64,000 bases of DNA from Crocosphaera chwakensis CCY0110 (GTDB lineage: Bacteria > Cyanobacteriota > Cyanobacteriia > Cyanobacteriales > Microcystaceae). Within the stretch, counting starts at the first letter, position 1; every line of letters starts with the position of its first letter. Location of the stretch: the NCBI RefSeq assembly GCF_000169335.1, contig NZ_AAXW01000009.1, positions 62,001-126,000 of the forward strand. Direction: 5' to 3'. Below, in pieces: positions 1 to 8,418 of this stretch. Below the pieces are notes generated by a model. The model worked only from the letters and a program-made list of their open reading frames with translations, ran no database searches and was not told the origin of the DNA. The position numbers and the translations under genes are program-made.

Positions 1-820
1 TAGGTAATCCTTCATAATCGGATAATAGAACGATTACATGGCTTTGTAATAAATGTTGTTGGACTTTATTGCTATCGATTTTGCCCCCTAATTTTATGGG
101 AAGACCTTGACTTTCTTCAGCTATAATTTTTTCTACAGCATCACTACTAGAACCACTACCATAAATAATAGCCTCTGTATTAGGAACTTCCTTGACAGCA
201 CGACAAAAAGCTTTAGTTAACAAAGAGATTTGTTTTTGTTCTTCAACTAAACGGCCAACATAAATAATTCTCAATTTATCAGAGGGTTTTTTTGTTTTAT
301 TTGGAGGTATAGGCGCGCCATAGGGAATACATCGGATCAAAGATTGGGTTTTTCCTTTGTTGTGTATTGTTTGTTCGATAAAACGGGAAACAGCAACAAA
401 TCCAGAAAGCTGATAATCAGACGAACCAAAGACAAATTGATCTAAAACGCCATAATAGAAAGGATCGTCAGAGTGCATGACTCCAACGGTAGGAATTCCT
501 GCTTTTTTGACCCAACGACTCGCATAAAAAGCGGGAACGACCAAATTGGGAATAAATACATCAGGGGTATCTTCTTTTAATTCTTCTAAAATCCAACGAA
601 TTCTTTGATCGATATAACGAGGAAATTTTTTGACAGAATGCTGAAATCCTTGTTCTTTAACCAGTTGAACCGCCTGACATTTTTTTTTGTTTCCGGGTAT
701 AAAAAATAAGACTTTTGGTTCAATTCCTCTGTCTCTCAGCAATGGAAGAAGCCTGGGTAACCAAGCATAGGGTCCACCAACTCTATCTGGAAAATCGTAA
801 GCACAAAAACTAACTTTCAT
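1..820 (-). CDS. GT4-type glycosyltransferase, 3' end cut by window
   Basis: The minus strand is open from an ATG at 820 to the window edge, about 273 codons, so the C-terminus is missing. The N-terminus has the look of a GT-B enzyme (MKVSFCAYDFPDRVGGPY). About two thirds in comes the donor-domain opening IIYVGRLVEEQKQ, and near the edge VIVLLSDYEGLP, which fits the acidic EX7E region of GT4 enzymes. A role in transferring a nucleotide-activated sugar to a surface glycan is inferred from the family and from the sugar-related genes upstream on the same strand. Acceptor and donor cannot be read from the sequence. The gene starts 46 bases after the next gene's stop, so co-transcription is likely. 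Confidence 0.85.
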   Translation of the reverse strand, partial: MKVSFCAYDFPDRVGGPYAWLPRLLPLLRDRGIEPKVLFFIPGNKKKCQAVQLVKEQGFQHSVKKFPRYIDQRIRWILEELKEDTPDVFIPNLVVPAFYASRWVKKAGIPTVGVMHSDDPFYYGVLDQFVFGSSDYQLSGFVAVSRFIEQTIHNKGKTQSLIRCIPYGAPIPPNKTKKPSDKLRIIYVGRLVEEQKQISLLTKAFCRAVKEVPNTEAIIYGSGSSSDAVEKIIAEESQGLPIKLGGKIDSNKVQQHLLQSHVIVLLSDYEGLP

Positions 821-866
821 AAACTAAATTTTCTATTTTTTTTTATATTATTTATTATTAATTATT

Positions 867-1751
867 TTATGATATTTTAGACACTTGGCTCCAATATTCA
901 ATTAGTTTTTGTCTTTCGAGATCACTATAAAAGTGAGTGGCATATTTTGAAGAATAAACTTGGGTTAAAATTGACGGTGATAATTTTATCTCTTCCATAA
1001 CTTTTTCATAAGCATTAGAATACTTTTTATTTTGATTAACATTTGATTTTTTCACAGGAATATTAGTATCACAGTTGAGAAATTTTTTTATAGCTTGGTT
1101 AAAATTATTATTCAAATTTTCTAATTTCAAAATCAATATATCAAAGTGATCATTATCAATAATTTGATATCCTTTGGTATAATCAAAGGGATACTCATAA
1201 ACATCAATTTTTAGGGATATTTTTAATTCTTGATCAAACCAGCTATTTATATAGTCAATGCCTTCATCAAAGTTAGATAATTTTTCTTCAATTATGTTAA
1301 TTAACTCTTCTCTTGTTCGTAATTTATCATTTTCTCCTAATAAGTACGGATGATGAACTGTTGGATTATGAAATAAATGGGATAGATAGGTTCTAATTGG
1401 ATCTCTTACTAAGGTTATAAATTTCCAGTTGATATGAGAAGATGCCGTTATTTTGTGTCGTAAAAATTGACTATCTCTTAAATGTCCTTGATCTGAATTA
1501 AGATTTACTTTCTCGTATCTTTTTTCTATCTTATTTATCCAACTTTCAGTTAAAAAATGAATATGATAAGTTGGGTTATCAAGACTCGAAGATTTCAAAG
1601 ATTTTTCAACTGTTGTTGAGCCAACTTTTCCCATAGTATAGATAAGAATAGGATCAATATTTTGCCAAGACTTATAATTTATTCTCAATGATTGATATCT
1701 TTGATATGAAAGTAATGTTTTTAAAGTTTTAGGTAACGTTTTTTTTAACAC
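867..1751 (-). CDS. sulfotransferase-fold protein (NKWYS/capsular polysaccharide type)
   Basis: This 294-residue protein has a P-loop-like 5'-phosphosulfate motif near residue 40 (YTMGKVGSTTVEKSL) and a 3'-phosphate-binding-like motif in the middle (LVRDPIRTYLSHLFHN). Both are hallmarks of PAPS-dependent sulfotransferases. The run INSWFDQELKISLKIDVY resembles the putative capsular polysaccharide synthesis family PF10364. That assignment is from memory and not from a search. There is no signal peptide, so it should act in the cytoplasm. It lies between glycosyltransferase genes, which suggests it modifies a surface sugar. The true substrate is unknown. Confidence 0.7.
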   Translation of the reverse strand: MLKKTLPKTLKTLLSYQRYQSLRINYKSWQNIDPILIYTMGKVGSTTVEKSLKSSSLDNPTYHIHFLTESWINKIEKRYEKVNLNSDQGHLRDSQFLRHKITASSHINWKFITLVRDPIRTYLSHLFHNPTVHHPYLLGENDKLRTREELINIIEEKLSNFDEGIDYINSWFDQELKISLKIDVYEYPFDYTKGYQIIDNDHFDILILKLENLNNNFNQAIKKFLNCDTNIPVKKSNVNQNKKYSNAYEKVMEEIKLSPSILTQVYSSKYATHFYSDLERQKLIEYWSQVSKIS

Positions 1752-1902
1752 TTGAATTCCCCTAATATTGTTATTTTTGAAAATATATAAAAGATAAATA
1801 GAAATTTACAACTATTTAACAGTTAATTTTGTCATAGATTATTTCCCTATAGGATTGTTATCATTTTAGCATTTGAAACCAATTCATTTTCTAAAATCAG
1901 AC

Positions 1903-2898
1903 TTATATATTTTTCTGGTTCATTGTGACAATTATTTTTAGGTCAGGTTTAGTATTTGTTATGAGTTTTTTTAACATCAACTTCCCATGCTTAAGTTTTG
2001 ATGGTTCATCTTTTAAATAATAAAAAATGAGTTTCCAAAATTTAAGCTTTAAACAATCTAATAGTGATATTAAATTGCTCCACCTTTTAATCAAGTTAAA
2101 ATACATAGACTCTTTTTTCTCAGAAGTCATTTGAAAATTGTTCGACACAAAATTTAGAATAATGTAGTGTTCTATGTATTGTATAAAGCGTTTATTTTTA
2201 TCTTTTTTATTATAGGCTCGACTAATTTGAGAATGATATCGATAATAGTTGAGTGGTTGATTACAAAAGGCAATATCATATTTTCTTAGAATTTTTATAT
2301 AAGAATACCAATCTCCACACAATCTCATATTTTCAGGAGCCATTTCTGCTTCTATATATGCTTTTCTTCTCATGAGCACAGCACTAGCATTAGGAATGGT
2401 ATTCTTTACAATCAAATAATTAGTCACTTCATCAATTCCACTATTTATGAAACTATTGTTCCATCTATTTTTATCTATATCCTCAGTATAATTGGAATAA
2501 CTTTTAGTAATTTGACTTTTTTCGTTTATTTGTAATGATTGACAATAGGCAATGCCTATTTTCGGATTCTCTTCTAATAAAGGAACTAATGTTTCTAAAA
2601 ATTTTCTATCTGCGTAATCATCAGATTCAGCAATCCAAATATACTCGCCTTGTGCTTCTTTGACTCCTTTATTCCATTGTTTAAAAGGACTCCCACTATT
2701 TTGAGAATTAAAAATTACTTTTTTAACTTTAGGATGATCAGTATATTTAGAAAAAATTTCTTTTGTATTATCCGAAGAAGCATCATCTAAAAAAATGACT
2801 TCAAAATCTTGATAGGTTTGATTGAAAATGCTATCTAGACGTTGTTCTAGAAATTTAGCATGGTTATAACTAGGAATAATAATACTTACTTTAGGCAT
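1903..2898 (-). CDS. family 2 glycosyltransferase
   Basis: The 331-residue protein opens with the GT2 signature (SIIIPSYNHAKFLEQRL, residues 5-21). It then has the nucleotide-binding acidic pair at DD 38-39 (FLDDASSDNT) and an ESDDYAD motif at 91-97 in the position of the metal-binding DxD. The GT-A domain covers roughly residues 1-230. The C-terminal 100 residues are basic, rich in aromatic residues and not recognised. No transmembrane anchor is obvious. It probably adds one sugar during surface polysaccharide or O-antigen assembly, as the neighbouring sulfotransferase-like and GT4 genes suggest. Donor and acceptor are unknown. Confidence 0.85.
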   Translation of the reverse strand: MPKVSIIIPSYNHAKFLEQRLDSIFNQTYQDFEVIFLDDASSDNTKEIFSKYTDHPKVKKVIFNSQNSGSPFKQWNKGVKEAQGEYIWIAESDDYADRKFLETLVPLLEENPKIGIAYCQSLQINEKSQITKSYSNYTEDIDKNRWNNSFINSGIDEVTNYLIVKNTIPNASAVLMRRKAYIEAEMAPENMRLCGDWYSYIKILRKYDIAFCNQPLNYYRYHSQISRAYNKKDKNKRFIQYIEHYIILNFVSNNFQMTSEKKESMYFNLIKRWSNLISLLDCLKLKFWKLIFYYLKDEPSKLKHGKLMLKKLITNTKPDLKIIVTMNQKNI

Positions 2899-2972
2899 AT
2901 ATGTAAACTATTGAAGTTAGTATTTATTGTTTGAATTTTGAATCATCAAAAATTTGGCTTTTTTATATTTTT

Positions 2973-3806
2973 TTAGGATATAACATTTTTGTATTTTGTC
3001 AACCCTTTCTCAACTAATAAACTATGAGGATTACAACTGTAGACTTCATTGCCTGTTTCTTGAAGCTTCGCAAGCATAAAATCAAATTTATCGAAAATTG
3101 TTGTCCCTTTATAAGAAATCGCACTAAAATGAGTCTTTTTTTCTTTGGTTATGTCCGTTGTCCAATCTTGCCATGTAAAATTGAGTTTTTCTAGTTCTTC
3201 TTGGAAGAAATAACCAGGGGAATTAAAATCAACTCCCACTAATTTGATAGGATGTTGGGGATATTTTATAGAAATATAATTTAAAACTGTACTTAAACTA
3301 CCACGATAATGAAATAATGATTCTTTCAGACTATTACTCCAGTTCCCTCCTTCTAACCAACTTTGATGAGAAATAAATTCAAAAGAACAATCTTTAGGAA
3401 CTAGAAAAAGATTAGGATTTATTGGTTCTCCGTGAAATAGTTTGTCATGTATTTCTTCTTCTATTGATAAGTATTGTTTTTTAATCCAAAATGCTAATTT
3501 TTTTGAACATAATCTTTTACTATTAAGGGGAAATTTTAAAATTTTATTGTTAAGAATAAAATTTATTTTACTTAAATTGTTTTGCCGACAAATCTTAAAA
3601 ATATATTCAAGAAAATAAACGGTTGATGCACTATAAGCATCCACATAATAGACATGAGTTGGTAAAATTTTTGATTTTTTATAAAAAGCCATAAACTTAT
3701 TAATGGCAATAATCACCTCACAATTATTAATATACTCAATTTCCTGTTCTGATAAATCAAGTATAGAACAACCACTACCTAAGACAATAACATCCTGACT
3801 TTTCAT
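2973..3806 (-). CDS. unrecognised protein, sialyltransferase- or MptE-like N-terminus
   Basis: I do not recognise this 277-residue protein with certainty. Its start (VIVLGSGCSILDLSEQEIEY) has the glycine-rich, 'G-x-G-x-S-L' opening found in MptE-like DUF115 proteins and in some bacterial GT42 sialyltransferases. It is followed by an 'AINKF' strand and, further on, by PTHVYYVDAY. Near residue 200 KLVGVDFNSPGYFF resembles the second half of such folds. It belongs to the polysaccharide cluster by position and strand, 74 bases upstream of the GT2 gene. A role in assembling or capping a surface glycan is inference only. Confidence 0.55.
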   Translation of the reverse strand: MKSQDVIVLGSGCSILDLSEQEIEYINNCEVIIAINKFMAFYKKSKILPTHVYYVDAYSASTVYFLEYIFKICRQNNLSKINFILNNKILKFPLNSKRLCSKKLAFWIKKQYLSIEEEIHDKLFHGEPINPNLFLVPKDCSFEFISHQSWLEGGNWSNSLKESLFHYRGSLSTVLNYISIKYPQHPIKLVGVDFNSPGYFFQEELEKLNFTWQDWTTDITKEKKTHFSAISYKGTTIFDKFDFMLAKLQETGNEVYSCNPHSLLVEKGLTKYKNVIS

Positions 3807-3828
3807 AATCTTAAAGGAAATTAAAATG

Positions 3829-4461
3829 CTAAACTAATCCCGAACGCAAAGCAACTACGGCTGCTTGAACGCGATCGTCAACGGCCAATTTATTCATAAT
3901 ACCCCGAACATGGGTTTTGATGGTATTGGTGCTTAAGTATAAGTCTTCGGCAATTTCGTTATTACTTTTTCCTTCCACAATTAACTTTAAAACCTCTAAT
4001 TCTCGTTCTGATAAGAGGGCAATGTTTTGATTCGGTTCTGGGGTTGGGGGTTTCAAATTATCTAACACTAACCGTGCAATTTGTGGATCAAGATAAGTGG
4101 CTCCATCTTGGGCTGCTTCAATGGCAGCTAATAATCGTTCTAAACTAGCTCCTTTGATACAATAGGCATCGGCTCCACTGGATAAGGCTGCTACCACCTC
4201 GGTTTGTAAAGTATGAGAAGTCAACATAACGACATGAATGTTGGGTTGTTGTTCCTTAATCTGTTTAGTGGCAGCAATACCGTCTAAACGAGGTAAACCG
4301 ATATCCATGACCACCAAATCGGGCTTAAGTTCCAGGGCTTGTTGAACACCAGTATAACCGTCTTCAGCTTGTCCGATAATCTCAAAGTTGGGATGTTCAC
4401 TTAAGGCTTGTTCTAAGCCTAACTGCATTAGGGGATCGTCTTCTACAATTAAAATTCGCAT
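3829..4461 (-). CDS. NarL/FixJ-type response regulator
   Basis: This 210-residue protein has a receiver domain at residues 1-125 with acidic pocket D8/D9, phospho-acceptor D53 (VVMDIGLP), switch T81 and conserved K103. A short linker leads to a LuxR-type helix-turn-helix at about 149-208 (LSERELEVLKLIVEGKSNNE, then TNTIKTHVRGIMNKL). It should be a DNA-binding transcription regulator activated by phosphorylation. It is transcribed divergently from a MASE1 histidine kinase that starts 178 bases away, so that kinase is the likely partner. Target genes cannot be read from the sequence. Confidence 0.9.
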   Translation of the reverse strand: MRILIVEDDPLMQLGLEQALSEHPNFEIIGQAEDGYTGVQQALELKPDLVVMDIGLPRLDGIAATKQIKEQQPNIHVVMLTSHTLQTEVVAALSSGADAYCIKGASLERLLAAIEAAQDGATYLDPQIARLVLDNLKPPTPEPNQNIALLSERELEVLKLIVEGKSNNEIAEDLYLSTNTIKTHVRGIMNKLAVDDRVQAAVVALRSGLV

Positions 4462-4607
4462 GGAGGTGACAAGGTAACAAGGAACTTTATTAACAATATG
4501 CCAAAAGTTAAAAAAAATCAGTATTTTTCAAGTAACATCTTCACACAAATCTCGACTTATGCTTAAATTCACCCATCTAGGGGAGGCACAAAGATGATTG
4601 AGTTAGG

Positions 4608-4625
4608 CACTCTTTAGTAAGAGTG
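4608..4625 (+). promoter_or_regulatory. small hairpin in kinase 5' leader
   Basis: A perfect 7-base-pair stem with a four-base loop (CACTCTT-TAGT-AAGAGTG) ends 14 bases before the ATG at 4640. It could cover the region where a ribosome binds, and no strong Shine-Dalgarno sequence is visible there. A regulatory role is only a guess, since a stem of this size can occur by chance. Confidence 0.3.
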
Positions 4626-4639
4626 AGATAGTTAAGTTT

Positions 4640-6877
4640 ATGACTTTAACTCGTCGTAGTCCGTGGCAATATTCTTCTGTTATCGTTGCTCTGGTAGCCT
4701 TAGCTTACCTGAGTGGTGGCTTCTTAGCTCATTGGGGCATGGGACTTGGGGTAGAAATCTCGCCCCTCGGCTTTTCGGCGGGCATTGCCTTAACCGCGTT
4801 GTTAATCTACGGAGAACAAGTTTGGTTAGGGATTTTTCTAGGCGATGCTTTGTTGATGTTCCTGTCAGGAGCGAATTGGGGAATTATTTTAGGCTCTGCC
4901 GTGGGTAGTAGTCTCTCAGCTTGGTTAGCTTTTAAATTATTACGTTGGTGTCATTTCTCCTGTCGTCTTTCTAGAATTCATGATGTTACCGCTTTAGTGT
5001 TTTTGGGGGGAATGGTTTCTCCTATATTGAATGCCACCATTGATACAGTGTTAGCCTGGTTAACCAGTCCTCTGAATTGGCAGAATTTTGCGTCACAGTG
5101 GTGGATAGGATGGTTAGGAGACTGTAGTGGTATTTTAGTGATAACGCCCTTTCTATTGCGAATATACCTTGATAGCGCAGGCTTATTTCGTCGTCACAAA
5201 AAAGAGCGTATTTTTGAAGGACTTCTCTGTGGCGGACTTTTAGTCGGGTTGAGTTGGATGGTATTTTACCGTCATACCCAGGTCGAAACCGTGATGAACG
5301 GAGGTTTGAGTAATGCTCAGTATTTGGAGTATTTGCCCTTCCCTATCGTTGTCTGGGCAGCTATTCGTTTTCAAACTTGGGGGGCGGTTTTAGGGAGTTT
5401 ATCTTTAGCTTTATTGGCGATCGCAGGAACGGATCAAGGAGTCGGCCCGTTTGTGATGCAAACAGCTAATGAGTCTCAAACCATTTTACTGCTACAAATG
5501 TTTATTGTTATTGTCAGTGGAACCGCTTTATTATTATCGGCAGCCGTGGCAGAAAGACAACGGGCAGAACGACAGTTACGGGCAACCCTAGAACGAGATC
5601 ATTTATTAGCAGAAGTCTCTTTAAAGATTCGGCAATCTCTCGATTTACAACAGATTTTTAACACAACTGTCACAGAAATTCGTCAGTTAATTCATGCTGA
5701 TCGCGTGTTTATTGCTTCTTGGCAAGAGGGGGGACGTATTGAGGTAGTGGCTGAGTCTCTCAATAAGAATTATCCTAGCTTATTAGGCGGTAATGCTAGG
5801 GATGATTTATTAACAGATTTACCCTTTCTTTTTACTCAAGCTCAAACCTTTATCGCTGATGATATTAAGGCTTTAAATTTATCCCTAGCCCTGCAACAAT
5901 ATACCCAACGTTATCAAATTCAAGCAGCTTTAGTTGTCCCTTTACATCTGGACGGTAAGCCTTTAGGATTATTGGTAGCTCATCAATGTTTTGGGGTACG
6001 TCATTGGCATAAACAGGAGATCAAGTTATTAGAACAATTAGCGGGTCAAGTGATGATTGCTATGAGTCAAGCACAACTTTATCAGCAAGTACAACGCTTA
6101 AATTGTAATTTAGAAAAACAGGTACAACATCGCACTTATCAGCTTCAGGAAAAAATGACTGAAGTCCAAGAATTACATGATATGAAAGCTGTGTTTTTAC
6201 AGGCAGTTTCCCATGATTTGCGTACATCGATTATGGGTCTTTTAATGTTATTAAAAAATTTACAACATCGTCCTGGAGATAGCTTAACCTTGTCTCGCTC
6301 TATTTTAGATAGAATGATTAACAGTAGTGAGCGTCAATTAACTTTAATTAATGCGCTTTCTGAGGATCATTTTTCTGAACAACGACCATTAATGATTCAT
6401 TCTGAAACATTATCATTAGAAAATTTTTTGGACGAATTAACTCAAGAATGGCAGTCATTATTAAAACAAAACAAAGCTCATTTAACTGTGAATATTCCTC
6501 ATAATTTGCCCTTGACTTATGGAGATAAGGAAAAATTACATCACGTCTTTGAGCATCTGGTTACTAATGCTTTAAAACATAATCCCCCTGGTATTAATTT
6601 AACTATTGATATGACGATTGAAAAAGGGATGATCTATTGTCGTTTGACTGATAACGGGGTAGGAATGTGTGAACAACAATGTGATCAATTGTTTAAATTA
6701 TATCTTCGTAGTTTACATGATAGACGTAGGACAGGTATTGGGTTAGGTTCTTATCAATGTCGTCAAATTATTGAGGCTCATGGGGGTAATATTGGAGTTA
6801 ATAGTACACCTGGTAATGGTTGTCAATTCTGGTTTACTCTCCCTATTGCTAAAAGCCAACCTTCAGCAGTCAGCTAA
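4640..6877 (+). CDS. MASE1-GAF sensor histidine kinase
   Basis: The 745-residue membrane kinase begins with a multi-pass MASE1-type sensor region at residues about 10-305, a run of hydrophobic segments. A GAF domain follows at about 325-480. Next are a coiled linker, a HisKA dimerisation domain with the phospho-accepting H525 (AVSHDLRTS) and an HATPase domain (N box HLVTNALKHNP, G1 DNGVGM, G2 GIGLGSYQC). It should sense a membrane or cytoplasmic cue and phosphorylate the divergently encoded NarL-type regulator. The ligand of the MASE1 and GAF parts is unknown. Confidence 0.9.
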   Translation: MTLTRRSPWQYSSVIVALVALAYLSGGFLAHWGMGLGVEISPLGFSAGIALTALLIYGEQVWLGIFLGDALLMFLSGANWGIILGSAVGSSLSAWLAFKLLRWCHFSCRLSRIHDVTALVFLGGMVSPILNATIDTVLAWLTSPLNWQNFASQWWIGWLGDCSGILVITPFLLRIYLDSAGLFRRHKKERIFEGLLCGGLLVGLSWMVFYRHTQVETVMNGGLSNAQYLEYLPFPIVVWAAIRFQTWGAVLGSLSLALLAIAGTDQGVGPFVMQTANESQTILLLQMFIVIVSGTALLLSAAVAERQRAERQLRATLERDHLLAEVSLKIRQSLDLQQIFNTTVTEIRQLIHADRVFIASWQEGGRIEVVAESLNKNYPSLLGGNARDDLLTDLPFLFTQAQTFIADDIKALNLSLALQQYTQRYQIQAALVVPLHLDGKPLGLLVAHQCFGVRHWHKQEIKLLEQLAGQVMIAMSQAQLYQQVQRLNCNLEKQVQHRTYQLQEKMTEVQELHDMKAVFLQAVSHDLRTSIMGLLMLLKNLQHRPGDSLTLSRSILDRMINSSERQLTLINALSEDHFSEQRPLMIHSETLSLENFLDELTQEWQSLLKQNKAHLTVNIPHNLPLTYGDKEKLHHVFEHLVTNALKHNPPGINLTIDMTIEKGMIYCRLTDNGVGMCEQQCDQLFKLYLRSLHDRRRTGIGLGSYQCRQIIEAHGGNIGVNSTPGNGCQFWFTLPIAKSQPSAVS

Positions 6878-7069
6878 GCTTTATAATTACTCAAATTAAT
6901 ATAAAAAGATAAATCAGTTCAAGGGTGACTAATAAATATTAATTTTTAATTAATGTTGATGATCTCTGGATAACAAGATAACAAGTTTCTTAATTAAAGA
7001 TTAACAACTTCATGAATTTACAGTCCTTCTGTAAAATGGGAGGTTGTACGACCAAGAATCTAAATTATC

Positions 7070-7870
7070 ATGAAGCTGCCTCCTCCTCTAGATACCCTAC
7101 GCAAAGAGTTAGAAGCAACTCAAAAACTTTATCTTAAAATAACCCCTTCCTTTAGCAACAATATGACTTTATGGGAAAGTAAGTTTGGAGGAGAACCTTA
7201 TTTTCCTAAACAATTAGAGTATCCTAAAAGTCCAGAAGGAAAACCTTTAATTTTATTAGCTCAAATTAATTTTTCTGAAACCTTGCTATTAGATAATTTT
7301 CCCAAAGAAGGAATTTTACAATTTTATATTGATAGTTATCATGACTTATATGGGGTAGATGACGAAGATATGTTAAATCAAAGCCATTTTCGGGTGATTT
7401 ATTTTGACAAAATTGATTTAGAGGAAAAGAATTTAATCACTGATTTTAGTTTTCTTCCGAGTATGGATGATCCTGATGTGATCTTACCGTTTATTGGGAG
7501 TTTTGCTTTAACATTTGAACAAAAATCTGAACCCATTAGTGGTTGTGATTATCGCTTAGAAGAGATGATAGAAAATTTAGTTGATAATTCAGAAGAAGAT
7601 TTAGATTATTATGATCTTTTAGAAGATTATGTAGACTTATATGATGGGGAAGAACATAAATTAGGAGGTTATCCCTTTTTTACTCAAGATGATCCGAGAA
7701 TTGATTTTGATGAAAATATAGAACCCTATGAGTTATTGTTTCAAATGATTTCCGATGAAGATGCAGACATTATGTGGGGAGACGCAGGGGTTGGTAATTT
7801 TTTTATTCAACCATCTGCATTGAAAAAATTGGATTTTAGTCGGGTTATTTATTCTTCTGATTGTTGTTAA
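7070..7870 (+). CDS. DUF1963 (YwqG-like) protein
   Basis: This 266-residue, very acidic cytoplasmic protein matches the DUF1963/YwqG pattern. It has an N-terminal SKFGGEPYFP motif near residue 40, a central 'LLAQINFSE...GILQFYID' block, and a C-terminal PFFTQDDPR and GDAGVGNFFIQPSAL. Proteins of this family are widespread and poorly understood, and some sit next to toxin-immunity loci. No enzymatic residues can be named. It is an isolated plus-strand gene with 190 or more bases of spacer on each side, so it is probably monocistronic. Confidence 0.75.
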   Translation: MKLPPPLDTLRKELEATQKLYLKITPSFSNNMTLWESKFGGEPYFPKQLEYPKSPEGKPLILLAQINFSETLLLDNFPKEGILQFYIDSYHDLYGVDDEDMLNQSHFRVIYFDKIDLEEKNLITDFSFLPSMDDPDVILPFIGSFALTFEQKSEPISGCDYRLEEMIENLVDNSEEDLDYYDLLEDYVDLYDGEEHKLGGYPFFTQDDPRIDFDENIEPYELLFQMISDEDADIMWGDAGVGNFFIQPSALKKLDFSRVIYSSDCC

Positions 7871-8024
7871 AATTTGGGTATTTTATAGCAGTGCAATAAT
7901 TAATGAGATATAACTGTATTTAATCGAGTTCTAGCAAGTTCTAGTTACTTGTTTTTATGCTTATTCCCTGGTTTCTCAAGAGAAAATTATAGAAAGAGTT
8001 GCCAATTAATACATCTTTGATTTT

Positions 8025-8371
8025 ATGTTTTTAAATCGATGTTAATGCTAGTTAAACTCTCGGCAATATATTAATTTCTCAAGGTTATGATGTTGCTTTT
8101 GTTAATGATATTGATCCTGAGATGTTAGATAAAAATATTCTAGAATGGGCAGTCAGAGAAAAACAAGTTACTATTACTACTGATGAATATTTTTAACAGC
8201 TTATTTGGCAAAAAAAGAACAAACATTGTGGTGTTTTACGTTTACAAAATTTACCGCGTAAGGAAGGAATAACTTTACTGTAAAGATGTTTTAAGATCAT
8301 ATATTAGATAATTAGAAAATAGTGCAATTGCTATTGCCACAAAAACCAAATTTGGAATTCGCAAAAGTTAG
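8025..8371 (+). pseudogene. decayed DUF5615 PIN-like toxin gene
   Basis: The 548-base gap at 7871-8418 holds a broken gene. In one frame from about 8035 it reads IDVNAS-stop-TLGNILISQGYDVAFVNDID, then MLDKNILEWAVREKQVTITT and DEYF-stop-QLIWQKK, then HCGVLRLQNLPRKEG and a further stop at 8281. After a frame change the tail KTKFGIRKS ends at 8371. The order 'GYDV..D.....D..I...A.....V.ITTD..F......HCGVLRL' is that of DUF5615 toxins of the PIN-like class. At least three stops and a frameshift make it non-functional. No DUF433 antitoxin partner is recognisable upstream, and 7871-8024 shows nothing else. Confidence 0.7.
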
Positions 8372-8418
8372 TTAAGTAATAATGGTAAAATATTATAACA
8401 GTGTTTAATTAACTAATT

